Positions 1 to 9,143 are shown, counted from the stretch's first letter. The stretch is 64,000 nt of DNA from Pirellulales bacterium (GCA_022841705.1 JALHQZ010000001.1:1488001-1552000), one strand, 5' to 3'. Numbers and translations: made by a program. The notes: a model not told the origin generated them from the sequence alone.

Positions 1-1
1 T

Positions 2-2131
2 CTTGTGGAGAGCCGGCATGCCTTGGGCCGTATCGAGATTGACGATGAGTTGGGGAAAAACGCGTTTGGCTCTCTTTGGCAGGGGTTCAATAGCGATTGG
101 AGTGTTCTTAGCAGGATTACAGCATGGGTTACCGGCTTGTCGGGCGACCAACCGCAACGCGATCGGATCATCGCGTTCGCAGGCAGTATTCGGGACCCCG
201 CTTCAGTATACGCCTGCTTTTCGGAAATCAAGGGACTGCTCAAACCGACCCTGGAGCCCTTGCGAGACGCGCTGCTCCAGCTTGACCCTGACTGTGATTT
301 CGAATTAGCACTCGGATCCCCAAAAATAGACACCGCAACTTTCAAGTCGATTGCTCGACGGATCTCTGACTGGCGCACCCATGAATCTCATGCGCTTCCT
401 TGGAGCAATTACTATTCAACACTCTGCCAGCTACGAGAACTAGGCCTCGAAGAACTGAGTGACGCGGTCGATCAATCCTTGCTATCCACAGTCGAAGCCG
501 CCGAACAATTCGAGCTCGCGTACTATGGCGCGATTCTTAGGGAACGTCGCAAGTCGCTGCCTCCACTTAACAACAGCTTCAAGGGATCTTCGCATGACCG
601 ACTGATCAGCGAATTTCGAAGGCTGGATCTTGAACAAATCGAGTTGACTCGCGGAATGGTTAAGCAAACCCATTTTGTACAGATCAGCGGCGTTTCCGAG
701 GCGCCGCAAGAACTCAACGTTCTCAAACATGAGTGGGGAAAAAAGACCAAGCACCTACCGATCCGTCAGCTCCTCCTCAAAACAAGGAATGCCGTTCAAG
801 CGCTTAAGCCGGTATTCATGATGAGCCCGATGTCGGTTGCGCAGTTCCTTGAACCTGGCGCCCTGGAGTTCGATTTGCTTGTGATCGACGAAGCCAGCCA
901 AATGGAGCCGGTCGACGCCCTCGGAGCCATGGCTCGAGCGAAGCAGATCGTGGTCTGTGGGGATGAGATGCAGTTACCTCCGACCAACTTCTTCAAGAAT
1001 GTCGTTGATGGCGCCGCCGATGGCGGTGGCGATGAGAATGGCGGAGCAAACGTCGCGGCTTTGCAGAGTATCTTGGGCGCCTGTAAAGCGGCGGGAATGC
1101 GCGATGAGATGTTGCGCTGGCACTACCGTAGCCGACATCACTCGCTGATCGCCGTTTCTAATCAGCAGTTTTACGACGATCAGCTATTCGTCGTTCCCAG
1201 CCCGATGCCAGCGAATGACCAGCTGGGACTTCGCTTCCATCATCTGCCCGATAGCGTTTATGGCCGTGGTGGCTCGGCGACTAATCCGCTCGAAGCTAAA
1301 GCGGTCGTCGCTGCGATCATCCGACACGCCGAGAAGTGTCCGCATAAGTCACTGGGGGTCGCGGCTTTCTCGGCCGCCCAGCGCGACGAAATTCTCGATC
1401 AACTCGAATTGCAACGTCGTGCTCGACCCGATTTGGAAGCAATTTTCTTCAACGCCAATCCCGAAGAGCCGTTCTTCGTCAAAAATCTCGAAAATGTTCA
1501 GGGCGATGAACGCGATGTCATCTTCATTTCCGTTGGCTACGGCCGAGACGACAAGGGAAAGCTCACGATGGAGTTCGGCCCGCTAACTCGACAAGGAGGC
1601 GAAAAGCGGCTGAATGTGCTCACCTCCCGCGCGAAGGAGCGCTGCGAGGTGTTTTCACAGCTTACGCATCACGACATCAACCTTGCCAACGTAAATAGTT
1701 ACGGTGTCAAATCGCTCAAAGTATTTCTCGAATACGCTCAGACAGGCAATCTGGCGCAACCCGCGCAGCCGATGGGCGGCTTTGAAAGCGATTTTGAACG
1801 CGCTGTTTGCCAGGAAATCCGGCGCCAAACTGGCCTAGAGGTTCATTCGCAAATTGGTGTCGCCGGCTTCCGCATTGATCTAGCAGTAGTCCATCCAAAT
1901 TTCCCTGGCTGCTACATTCTCGGCATTGAGTGCGATGGCGCCGGTTACCATAGCTCGCGTTCAGCACGCGATCGCGATCGACTGCGACAGCAGATTCTTG
2001 AAGACCGGGGCTGGACCATCCACCGCATTTGGAGTACCGACTGGTTCAATCAACCCGAAATCCAACTAAAGAACGCGGTCGAAGCAATCGAACGAGCGAA
2101 GCGCATGTCAAATCCCCGTGAATTAGCTTGA
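2..2131 (+). CDS. Superfamily 1 helicase with C-terminal PD-(D/E)XK nuclease domain (5' partial)
   Basis: The reading frame is open to the window edge, so the N-terminus and the Walker A motif lie outside; about 708 residues are visible. The Walker B/motif II region reads VIDEASQMEP (about residue 293), followed by motif III (GDEMQLPP) and the late helicase motifs VQGDERD (about 498) and RLNVLTSRAKER (about 535). This is the AAA_11/AAA_12 layout of Upf1-like helicases. The last 120 residues look like the DUF559/MTES_1575 nuclease type, with FRIDLAV, then GIECDGAGYH and a basic RDRDRLRQ stretch. Full-length relatives often exceed 1,400 residues. Such helicase-nuclease fusions are seen in defence islands and in DNA repair; the role here is inferred from domains only. 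Confidence 0.88.
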   Translation, partial: LVESRHALGRIEIDDELGKNAFGSLWQGFNSDWSVLSRITAWVTGLSGDQPQRDRIIAFAGSIRDPASVYACFSEIKGLLKPTLEPLRDALLQLDPDCDFELALGSPKIDTATFKSIARRISDWRTHESHALPWSNYYSTLCQLRELGLEELSDAVDQSLLSTVEAAEQFELAYYGAILRERRKSLPPLNNSFKGSSHDRLISEFRRLDLEQIELTRGMVKQTHFVQISGVSEAPQELNVLKHEWGKKTKHLPIRQLLLKTRNAVQALKPVFMMSPMSVAQFLEPGALEFDLLVIDEASQMEPVDALGAMARAKQIVVCGDEMQLPPTNFFKNVVDGAADGGGDENGGANVAALQSILGACKAAGMRDEMLRWHYRSRHHSLIAVSNQQFYDDQLFVVPSPMPANDQLGLRFHHLPDSVYGRGGSATNPLEAKAVVAAIIRHAEKCPHKSLGVAAFSAAQRDEILDQLELQRRARPDLEAIFFNANPEEPFFVKNLENVQGDERDVIFISVGYGRDDKGKLTMEFGPLTRQGGEKRLNVLTSRAKERCEVFSQLTHHDINLANVNSYGVKSLKVFLEYAQTGNLAQPAQPMGGFESDFERAVCQEIRRQTGLEVHSQIGVAGFRIDLAVVHPNFPGCYILGIECDGAGYHSSRSARDRDRLRQQILEDRGWTIHRIWSTDWFNQPEIQLKNAVEAIERAKRMSNPRELA

Positions 2132-2351
2132 TTGATTTGATTCTACTCGCCCGCGGTGGCTAACCATCGATCGTTAAGGTCGAACTCGCCGAAGGATGGG
2201 TTACAGCTGGCGCAAATGATCCACTCTACTCCATGATCTTAGGCAATTGAACGAGCGCCACATGGCGGCTCTCCGAGACGCGAAACTCGCCAGTGGCGCT
2301 GGGGTTTTATACCGTAGGACGGCTTTTCGGGACCTTACTTGGGAGTCTGCG

Positions 2352-3215
2352 ATGCGCGTTAAAATCGCTCTCTTCGTCATCACTCTGCTAAGCGCTAGCC
2401 AACTTCACGCCGCCCAGAAAAACATCCCCTACGGCCCCGGTGAGCGGCAGCGTCTGGACGTTTACAAGCCTGATAATGGAAAGCCCGCGCCGGTGGTGCT
2501 GTGGATTCACGGCGGGGCGTGGAAGTTCGGCGATAAGTCGCACCTGAACGGCAAAGCGGAATGGCTCACCGGCGAAGGTTGGGCGCTGGTGGCGATGAAT
2601 TATCGGTTTGTCCCGCAGGTCACGTGGCGGGAGCAAGCGGCCGATGTCGCCGAGGCGGTCAAGTGGATTCAGACGAGCGGCGCCAAGCACGGGTTCGATG
2701 CTTCGCGGATCGTGCTGATGGGGCACTCGGCCGGAGCGCACCTCGCGGCGCTAGTGGCGACCGATGAGCAGTACCTCGAAGCTGCTCAGGCGAAAGCTGC
2801 CACAATCGTCGGGGTGGTGCTGATCGATGGCGCGGGGTACGACATTCCCCGCCAGGCGAAGTTTGCGCGCGGTTGGCTCGGCGGCATCTACACAGAAGTT
2901 TTCTCCACGGACGTTGCCGAACAACAGGCCGCCTCGCCAGTCACTTACGCCACCTCGCGGAAACTTTGGCCGCAGTTCCTAATCTTGCACTGCGCAAGTC
3001 GCGTGGCTTCGACGAACCAGGCAAAGCTCTTGGCTAACGCGTTGCAGTCGGCAGGCGCCAAGGCCGTGACGTTCTCAGCCCGGGACAAGAACCATATGAC
3101 GATTAATCGCGAACTGGGAACGCCAGAGGATGAGCCGACAGCAGCGATCAACGAGTTGCTGTGGAAGTTGCGACCCACCTCAACAGGTCGTGGTAGTACG
3201 GGCAAGGCCGAGTGA
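2352..3215 (+). CDS. Secreted alpha/beta hydrolase (BD-FAE/carboxylesterase type)
   Basis: A 287-residue protein. The ATG at 2352 is chosen because it begins a clean signal peptide (MRVKIALFVITLLSAS..LHA) and follows GGGAG at 2341-2345; an in-frame start further upstream would precede this signal with unrelated residues. The oxyanion motif HGGAW is at residues 53-57, the nucleophile elbow GHSAG has Ser126, and the C-terminal DKNHMT supplies the likely catalytic His. This is the pattern of the bacterial feruloyl/acetyl-esterase-like hydrolases that act on polysaccharide esters. It converges with the sulfatase, which fits a role in degrading substituted polysaccharides, but the substrate is not known. 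Confidence 0.88.
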   Translation: MRVKIALFVITLLSASQLHAAQKNIPYGPGERQRLDVYKPDNGKPAPVVLWIHGGAWKFGDKSHLNGKAEWLTGEGWALVAMNYRFVPQVTWREQAADVAEAVKWIQTSGAKHGFDASRIVLMGHSAGAHLAALVATDEQYLEAAQAKAATIVGVVLIDGAGYDIPRQAKFARGWLGGIYTEVFSTDVAEQQAASPVTYATSRKLWPQFLILHCASRVASTNQAKLLANALQSAGAKAVTFSARDKNHMTINRELGTPEDEPTAAINELLWKLRPTSTGRGSTGKAE

Positions 3216-3216
3216 C

Positions 3217-3252
3217 GCGGCGAAGTTACGCCTTCCACTTGGCGACAATGAT
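3217..3252. repeat. Direct repeat copy A beside the sulfatase gene
   Basis: This 36-base segment matches 4818-4853 at 31 of 36 positions in the same orientation. The second copy is the 3' end and stop codon of the propeller-like gene. This copy, read on the minus strand, would encode the same C-terminal tail (IVAKWK plus stop) but without the rest of that gene. It lies just beyond the 3' end of the sulfatase. Confidence 0.7.
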
Positions 3253-3350
3253 TATGAGTGGGTTTCGAAAAGTGCAGCGCCCGGCGCTGAGAAAATGCAG
3301 CGCTGGATGAATGCGGATCATGCCAGCCCTACTCGCGATGGCAAACGTGG

Positions 3351-4772
3351 TTACTCCTGAGTCTTGGATCGGCGCCGACGGCGGGCGTCCTGCGTTGGCC
3401 AATGAGGCGAATCTGTGCGTGCCGACGCGAAGTAGGCTTCGAAAGATTCGATTACAGGTTTCTCCGACGAAGCTTGGTTCGACGTTTCTGCGGGGTCCGC
3501 TTCCAAATCGTACAGTTCCAGCGGCTGCCCCCAGCCTTGCCTGACTGCTTTCCACTTGCCAAATCGAGCGGCCTGCTGGAATTGTTTGCTGTCGGGCCGC
3601 TCCCAGTAGAGGTATCGTGGTTCGGTGCTCGCCCGATGTCCCGCGATTATCGGCCAGACGCTGCGACCGTCGATCGCAGGTACGACAGGTAAGCCAACCA
3701 ATTCCGCCGCCGTCGGTAAAAAGTCGGCAAAGCTCCAAACGGCGTCGCTGACCTTCCCAGTCGGAACAACTCCTGGCCAACGGACCACCATCGGCACACG
3801 AATTCCCCCTTCGTAAACGCTCCCCTTTTTGCCGCGCAAATTGCCGCTGCTATCAAACAACGTTTCCCAGTCCGGTTCCCTAGGAGCTTCTCCATTGTCG
3901 GACGTGAACAGGACGATTGTGTTGTCATCGATACCTGATTCCTTCAATTGATCCAGAAGGCGTCCCACATCGCTGTCGAGGCGACTGACCATGGCAGCAT
4001 AGTTCTTGGCGTTTTCGGGCCAATCTTTTGTCGCATACGCCCCTTGGTCCGGAACTTCCCATTTTTCATGGGGCACCGTGAAGGCGAGATACAGAAAGAA
4101 TGAACGTTCTCGATGACGCTTAACGAAGTCGAGCGCGAAATCAGTGAACAAATCATGCGAGTAAGTGAGTCTTTGATTCTGACGATTCGTCTTTACCTGA
4201 AAAGGCTCGTCATTTCTCCAGAGAAGATCGGTATAGTAATCCACTGCATGATTTTGATTCAGGTAACCGAGCGATTCTTCAAACCCTTTGTTTCGCGGTG
4301 TACCGTCAGTATCAGGTTCTGCCAGCCCCCATTTTCCGGCGAGGCCAGTGCGATAGCCGGCTGATTGGAGTAACTCCGCTACCGTTAAATCACTTTTTCG
4401 CAGTGAGAGTCGACGTTGCCCTTGATTCCCATAAGTCTCTCGCTGTCCGCCCACTTCGGGTGAATTTTCGCGAATGTAGGCGTGACCTGAATGGAGACCT
4501 GTCATCAATACGCAACGCGAAGGTGCGCAGACCGGAGCTCCCGCATAAACTTGCGTGAATCGCAATCCTTCTTTTGCCATTTGATCGAGGCAAGGCGTGG
4601 CGATTTTTTGCTGGCCATAGCACCCTAGATCGGCGTAACCCAGGTCGTCCGCAACGATCAGAATGATATTGGGAGGCCGGCTCTCGGCGGACGCGCTCGA
4701 AATATGCGTTGGATGAAGAAGCCCCACCCAGAACAGGGCCGTGAAGCAGACGACAGAGACAAACACTTTCAT
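3351..4772 (-). CDS. Secreted sulfatase (arylsulfatase A family, Cys-type)
   Basis: A 473-residue enzyme that hydrolyses sulfate esters, probably on polysaccharides. After an N-terminal signal peptide, the calcium-binding ADDLGYADLG (Asp42, Asp43) and the sulfatase signature CAPSR (Cys82 to Arg86) are present; Cys82 would be oxidised to formylglycine by a separate enzyme not in this window. Further family motifs are AGKWGLAEPD, VPHEKWEVPD and FTSDNGE. Length and motif order are normal for S1 sulfatases. It lies 54 bases downstream of the propeller-like gene on the same strand, so co-transcription is plausible. It is bracketed by a direct repeat (3217-3252 and 4818-4853), suggesting insertion or duplication at that point. 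Confidence 0.95.
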   Translation of the reverse strand: MKVFVSVVCFTALFWVGLLHPTHISSASAESRPPNIILIVADDLGYADLGCYGQQKIATPCLDQMAKEGLRFTQVYAGAPVCAPSRCVLMTGLHSGHAYIRENSPEVGGQRETYGNQGQRRLSLRKSDLTVAELLQSAGYRTGLAGKWGLAEPDTDGTPRNKGFEESLGYLNQNHAVDYYTDLLWRNDEPFQVKTNRQNQRLTYSHDLFTDFALDFVKRHRERSFFLYLAFTVPHEKWEVPDQGAYATKDWPENAKNYAAMVSRLDSDVGRLLDQLKESGIDDNTIVLFTSDNGEAPREPDWETLFDSSGNLRGKKGSVYEGGIRVPMVVRWPGVVPTGKVSDAVWSFADFLPTAAELVGLPVVPAIDGRSVWPIIAGHRASTEPRYLYWERPDSKQFQQAARFGKWKAVRQGWGQPLELYDLEADPAETSNQASSEKPVIESFEAYFASARTDSPHWPTQDARRRRRSKTQE

Positions 4773-4817
4773 GGCTTACTTTCGAGTGGCTTGGCGGTCG
4801 CCCAGGATTCTCGGACT

Positions 4818-4853
4818 GCGGCGATGTTACTCTTTCCACTTCGCGACAATGAC
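4818..4853. repeat. Direct repeat copy B at the 3' end of the propeller-like gene
   Basis: Partner of 3217-3252 (31 of 36 identical). It includes the TAA stop codon at 4827-4829 (minus strand) and the last codons of the secreted protein encoded at 4827-5636. Confidence 0.7.
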
Positions 4854-5636
4854 CGAGCGCTCGGGTCGATCAATCCCCCACAGCAGTCCCGGTTCGGATG
4901 GATCGAACATAAACGCTTGCCCCGTGATTGGCGCCGCAGCGGTTCGGACCAAGCGCAGCGTGCTCCCCGCTCTCGGGAGCGCTAGTTGATAAAGCTCGCC
5001 CCGGTCGTGTCCGCTGCACCACAGCCGACCTGCCGAATCCCAAGCGCCGCCGGAGCAACTGTGCGGTTCAAGTTTTGCGAGGACTTCCGCGGGAAACGTC
5101 CAGCCACCAATTCGGCGCCAACGCTGGTCGAACTTCACAAGTGAGGTCCAGCGCGTATCGCGGGCGTGGGGATTGTCGTTTACCTGCTCGCTGTAGTGCG
5201 CGAACGCAGCCCACCATCCGCCGTCCCGCCACGCGATCCAGGTGAGCGAGCCTTCGAAAATTCCCAGGCTGTGACTACCCACGTGTTCCAAGGACATAGC
5301 GTCGAAGATTTCGATCGAGCTCGCCTCGGGGTAAACGGGAAAATTGGAGTGAGCGCAGTAGAGCTTGCCATCGCGCACTTCCCCAGCGTTGAGATGAACC
5401 AGCGGGAACTCAAGCGAAGCCTTCCAAACCCGCCGCCGCACGCCCGTATGTTTGTCATATTGTGCAATCGTCTGATTGCCGATCGCAAAAAAAGACTTCT
5501 CGTTAACGGCGACCGCTTGAGTTGCTTCAGGAGCCAAGTAGCGGCGCTGCTCAACAAACTCCGCCGATTGGGCCGAGTAAAAGTTCAGGAGCAACAACAG
5601 CAAAACCGTGGACCGCAAGAAGAAACTGACGCACAT
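4827..5636 (-). CDS. Secreted protein of unknown function, beta-propeller-like
   Basis: A 269-residue protein with a strongly hydrophobic N-terminal signal peptide ending near YSAQSA. The rest is rich in Trp and Gly with repeated short strands such as AVNEKSFFAIGN, LTWIAWRDGGWWA, GAWDSAGRLWCSG and FMFDPSEPGLLWGID, which look like blades of a six-bladed propeller. No catalytic motif is recognised. It precedes the sulfatase on the same strand. Its last residues, IVAKWKE, are echoed downstream of the sulfatase by a direct repeat. The function is unknown; the fold is an inference from the strand pattern. Confidence 0.75.
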   Translation of the reverse strand: MCVSFFLRSTVLLLLLLNFYSAQSAEFVEQRRYLAPEATQAVAVNEKSFFAIGNQTIAQYDKHTGVRRRVWKASLEFPLVHLNAGEVRDGKLYCAHSNFPVYPEASSIEIFDAMSLEHVGSHSLGIFEGSLTWIAWRDGGWWAAFAHYSEQVNDNPHARDTRWTSLVKFDQRWRRIGGWTFPAEVLAKLEPHSCSGGAWDSAGRLWCSGHDRGELYQLALPRAGSTLRLVRTAAAPITGQAFMFDPSEPGLLWGIDRPERSVIVAKWKE

Positions 5637-5751
5637 GGTGAGATCAACTGCTAAATCATGCTAGGCTATCAGTGCCGAATGAATGCTGCGTGAAGAACCT
5701 CGGGACAGTAAACCACGGGCAGGGGGATATGAGCTTCGTTCGTTGGTGACA

Positions 5752-5907
5752 CTATCCGCGCTCGGCGCGCGAGTCGCCTTCATGCACCGTCCCCGTGAAC
5801 CCATACGGCGGCAGCCACTTGCACATGGCGGCGGGATCGAGAAACGCGTTGTACAGCCGCTCGGGCGGACAGCGGAAGACGCGGTGCAGGCGATCGGTGT
5901 TGGGCAT
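5752..5907 (-). pseudogene. Truncated AHSA1/SRPBCC-family gene remnant
   Basis: From an ATG at 5907 the minus strand encodes 51 residues that look like the N-terminal third of AHSA1/START-like proteins: an initial NTDRLHRVF strand, then PPERLYNAFLDP, then KWLPPYGFTGTVHE. It hits a stop at 5752-5754 just after DSRAERG, where intact members of about 150 residues continue with further strands. A neighbouring frame downstream reads SVTNE, which may be a relic of the next family segment. I read this as a decayed gene that lost its 3' part. No frame restores the whole domain. Confidence 0.65.
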
Positions 5908-5947
5908 GAGGAATCCGGTCGGTCAATATGATTGATAAGATGCATCT

Positions 5948-6277
5948 CTATTTCGGGGGCAGATGCCGTGTCACTCTTTGCCGCAGCACCTCGATCAGCT
6001 CCGGCTGAATGTAATCATACTCGTCCGGTATTTCCAGGCAAATCACGCGCTGCCCGCGAAGGAAGCTGCGAAACTTCTTGGAAAGCTTGTTGCGATGAGC
6101 CCGTTCCATCACGAAGATTAGTTCTGCCCAAGTTATCAACTCGGGAGTTACCGGAACGACCGCGTCGGCGCCAAGGCCCGCAGAGGCGACTTCGATTCCC
6201 GGGTAATCGGCGAAGACCGCCTCCGCAGTGGGGCTTCGTAAGCGGTTCTGGCTGCAGATGAAGAGAACGTGCTTCAT
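5948..6277 (-). CDS. Low-molecular-weight protein-tyrosine-phosphatase-like protein
   Basis: A 109-residue protein with the phosphatase P-loop CSQNRLRS near its N-terminus (Cys8, Arg14, the C-x5-R pattern). IPDEYDY further on is a candidate for the general-acid Asp. The size and the opening MKHVLFICSQN match the short predicted protein tyrosine phosphatases of the COG4551 group rather than the 150-residue LMW-PTP enzymes. It acts in the cytoplasm, as there is no signal peptide. The substrate is unknown. It stands alone, between the AHSA1 relic and the PD-(D/E)XK-like gene. Confidence 0.85.
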   Translation of the reverse strand: MKHVLFICSQNRLRSPTAEAVFADYPGIEVASAGLGADAVVPVTPELITWAELIFVMERAHRNKLSKKFRSFLRGQRVICLEIPDEYDYIQPELIEVLRQRVTRHLPPK

Positions 6278-6384
6278 ACACTGCCGAGGACAAATCCGAT
6301 GCGATTCGGTTCACTCACGTCGCAAAATGTCTGTCGCAGTTCGTTCGACGAATTTCACGCTTTGTTGATAGAGAAGTACCGAAC

Positions 6385-6921
6385 TTATTCAAGTGACTGA
6401 TCAGGAGCGGATTCTTCCAAGCGTTCTTTGATCAACTGCCAGTTATCTTCAAACCGCTGCAACCCAGCGATACTGTAGCGATTGTCAAATGAAGCCGGGT
6501 TTCGTGGACGTTTCCAGTCTTTGGGGTCCATCCATTGCGAATAAGCTTCAATGCAAACTTGTTGGAGATCCGCTTTGGTAAGGATGAAGAAGCGGTCGCA
6601 TGCTCCCGGCTTCGCGACGACCACGCAGACATATATGAGATCCGGATTCTCGATCTTTAAGGGATGAAGATAATTCTGCCTTCCCGTCTGTTCGTCAAAC
6701 TCGATCTCCATCCAAATCCTGGCGTCACTTGGGAAAGACTCCCCGTTGGAGCTTTTCACCTGGATTGGGACTGTTCGGCATCGCTCATCAGTCGCCAAAA
6801 CGTCAAAAGTAGGGACGTTGCCTGAGAAGGGGGTCGCGATGAGACCGCGTCTCCCAACCTCCGCGCAGACAAGATACTCTCCGACTTGGCCAGTCAGTTT
6901 GTTGCCTCGTCCAGTTCCCAT
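6385..6921 (-). CDS. PD-(D/E)XK-like protein of unknown function
   Basis: A 178-residue cytoplasmic protein. The opening GNKLTGQVGEYLVCAEVGRRG, then PTFDVLATD and VPIQVKSS, gives the D-x(n)-QxK core of the restriction-endonuclease fold found in many small proteins annotated as hypothetical or DUF4365-like. The Lys of IQVK and the Asp of TFDV are the likely metal-site residues. Whether it cuts DNA cannot be said; related folds include nuclease partners of toxins and Holliday-junction enzymes. There is no obvious antitoxin or restriction partner beside it. Confidence 0.75.
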   Translation of the reverse strand: MGTGRGNKLTGQVGEYLVCAEVGRRGLIATPFSGNVPTFDVLATDERCRTVPIQVKSSNGESFPSDARIWMEIEFDEQTGRQNYLHPLKIENPDLIYVCVVVAKPGACDRFFILTKADLQQVCIEAYSQWMDPKDWKRPRNPASFDNRYSIAGLQRFEDNWQLIKERLEESAPDQSLE

Positions 6922-7042
6922 TCAACCTCGTTGTTTGCTCATTAAAGGTAGAAATGTGACTAAAGCAGCCCCGTATCTCCACTTCATCCACCGTATCTCC
7001 CTTCTGCGCCATTTCGCTCCGCTACCGCGTCGCGGCTAACCG

Positions 7043-9124
7043 TTAATCTTCTTCATCCTTCATCTTCGCTTTCGCGATCACGTCTTGTTGGACGTTGCCG
7101 GGCACCGGTTCGTAGTGGCTGAGTTCCATAGAAAAACTCCCTTGGCCACCGGTGAGACTCGACAAGGCGCGGCCGTAGGTCATGACTTCGGAGAGGGGCG
7201 CCTTTGCTTCGATGGTGGTCAGCCCGCCGCCGGCTTGGTCCATGCCAACCATTTGGGCTCGGCGGCTCGGCAGGTCGCTTGAGATATCGCCGACGTTTTC
7301 CTGCGGGGCGGTAATGTGCAGGTTAACGATTGGTTCCATTAGCGCGGGCTTCGCCTGTTTAAAGACTTCCGCGAAGACACGCGCACCGGCGGTACGGAAG
7401 GCGTTTTCGTTGCTGTCGACGGGGTGGTCCTTGCCAAAGTGGACCTCAACGCAGACGTTCTGCACTTTGCAGCCGGCGATCACTCCGGTGGCCAAGCGCT
7501 GAAGGAAACCTTTTTCAATCGCCGGCATAAAATTGCCGGGGATGGAGCCGCCGACCACCGAATCGACCCACAGAAAATGGTGCGCGGGATGATAGTGGAA
7601 ATCCTTCAAGCTGGGGAACCGCTCTTTGGTGGTGAACTCTTCCGGCGTCACGCCTTCGGGGAACGGATACATGCGGATATGCACCTCGGCAAACTGGCCC
7701 GACCCGCCGGTTTGCTTCTTGTGGCGGTAACTCCCCTCGGCGGGCTGGGTGATGGTCTCCCGATACGGAATCTTGGGCTCGTGGGCGTCTACCTCCACGT
7801 GGTCCCGGCGCGCGAGGCGTTCACGCACCAGTTGCAGGTGCAGTTCGCTCATGCCGGTGATGACGGTCTCTTTGGTTTCGGGATCGTGCTCGACGTGAAT
7901 CGTGGGGTCTTCTTCGACAATCTTGTGAAGCGAGGTGGAAAGCTTCGCCTCATCGCCGCGGTTCTTGGGCGTGACGGCGAGGCTGATCATCGCGGTGGGA
8001 AACTCCAGCGGCGGGAGTTTCACGTCGCCGAGCGAGGTGCCGGTGTGCAAGTCTTCGCACTTGGCGATCGCCACAATTTCGCCCGGGCCGGCGGAGTCGA
8101 TCGGCGTGAGCTTGTCGCACTGCACGCGATTGAGCAGGCCGATCTTGATGCCTTTTTTGGCGTCCGGCGAAGTGACCATCGAATCCTTCTTGAGCGTGCC
8201 GCTGAAGATGCGCACGTACGAAATCTTTTGCACGAAGGGATCGATCCGCGTACGGAAGACCTGGGCGACCAGCGGAGCGGCGGGATCGGGCTTGAGCGTG
8301 ACTTCGTCCCCTTCGCGCATCGCTTTGCGCACCACATCTTCCGGCGAGAAGGCTTCTTTGGCGAGCATGTCTAAAAGTTCCGTCACGCCGATGTCGTGCT
8401 TGGCGCTCACGCAGACAATGGGCGTCACGTGGCCCTGCTTCATCGCTTCAACGGCCAGATGGTCGAGCGTGTCGTCGTCCGGCTCCTCGCCTTCGAAGTA
8501 CTTCTCCATGGCGGCGTCATCGATTTCGATAATCGTCTCGACCGTTTCGGAGTGTGCTTTGGCGAGATCAATCACGCCGTGATCGCCGGCGTGCGGGTGG
8601 AGGGCGTTCACCACGGCATGCAGGTTGGCGCCCACATCGTCCGGCTCGTCGAACAGTACGCAACTGGGGCCGAATGTTTCGCGGATGTTGGCCAGCAGGC
8701 GCGAAAAATCAAAGCCGGTGTCGTCCACCTTAGTGATGCACAGGATGCAGCCGATCCCCGCGGCGTGCGCTTCCTTCCACGCCCGGCGGGTGTTCACCTT
8801 GATGCCGGCGTGGGCGTCGATGCAGATGAGCGCCGTGTCGGCGGCCCGCAGTGCGCCGATGGTTTGGCCGATGAGGTCCGGGTAGCCGGGCGTATCGAGC
8901 ACGTTGAACCGCTTGCCGCCGAACTCGAAATTGCAGACTTTGGATTCGATCGAGTGCTTGTGCTTTTTCTCTTCGGGATCGAAATCGCAGAAGCTGGTTC
9001 CATCGCCGACGCTCGGAGTCCCCTTGAGGGCGCCACTCTTGACGAGCAAGGCGTCCACGAGCGACGTCTTGCCCGAAGAACCATGGCCTACGACAGCGAT
9101 GTTACGAATGTTGGCGACAGACAT
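7043..9124 (-). CDS. Elongation factor G-like translational GTPase (EF-G paralogue)
   Basis: A 693-residue protein with the full domain order of EF-G: GTPase domain with P-loop GHGSSGKT (residues 13-20) and DTPG (77-80), beta-barrel domain II, and the C-terminal domains with FHYHPAHHFLWVDSV and the late GYGRALSSLTGG-type segment. The base-specificity motif is TKVD (131-134) instead of the canonical NKxD. That variation, together with the short effector region, points to the EF-G-like branch found beside a canonical fusA in planctomycetes. It could act in ribosome recycling or under stress rather than in bulk translocation. No Shine-Dalgarno is seen: upstream of the ATG lies a heptad repeat array. 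Confidence 0.9.
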   Translation of the reverse strand: MSVANIRNIAVVGHGSSGKTSLVDALLVKSGALKGTPSVGDGTSFCDFDPEEKKHKHSIESKVCNFEFGGKRFNVLDTPGYPDLIGQTIGALRAADTALICIDAHAGIKVNTRRAWKEAHAAGIGCILCITKVDDTGFDFSRLLANIRETFGPSCVLFDEPDDVGANLHAVVNALHPHAGDHGVIDLAKAHSETVETIIEIDDAAMEKYFEGEEPDDDTLDHLAVEAMKQGHVTPIVCVSAKHDIGVTELLDMLAKEAFSPEDVVRKAMREGDEVTLKPDPAAPLVAQVFRTRIDPFVQKISYVRIFSGTLKKDSMVTSPDAKKGIKIGLLNRVQCDKLTPIDSAGPGEIVAIAKCEDLHTGTSLGDVKLPPLEFPTAMISLAVTPKNRGDEAKLSTSLHKIVEEDPTIHVEHDPETKETVITGMSELHLQLVRERLARRDHVEVDAHEPKIPYRETITQPAEGSYRHKKQTGGSGQFAEVHIRMYPFPEGVTPEEFTTKERFPSLKDFHYHPAHHFLWVDSVVGGSIPGNFMPAIEKGFLQRLATGVIAGCKVQNVCVEVHFGKDHPVDSNENAFRTAGARVFAEVFKQAKPALMEPIVNLHITAPQENVGDISSDLPSRRAQMVGMDQAGGGLTTIEAKAPLSEVMTYGRALSSLTGGQGSFSMELSHYEPVPGNVQQDVIAKAKMKDEED

Positions 9125-9143
9125 GATGATGAGGGGTTAGAGG

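Noticed and set aside
3226..3780. 184-codon minus-strand frame ending in IVAKWKA
   Set aside because: Most of it overlaps the sulfatase in another frame. Only the last codons are meaningful, as the repeat noted above.
5166..5654. 162-codon plus-strand frame
   Set aside because: Antisense to the secreted propeller-like gene.
7424..8374. 316-codon plus-strand frame opposite the EF-G-like gene
   Set aside because: Shadow of a conserved GTPase; no domain.
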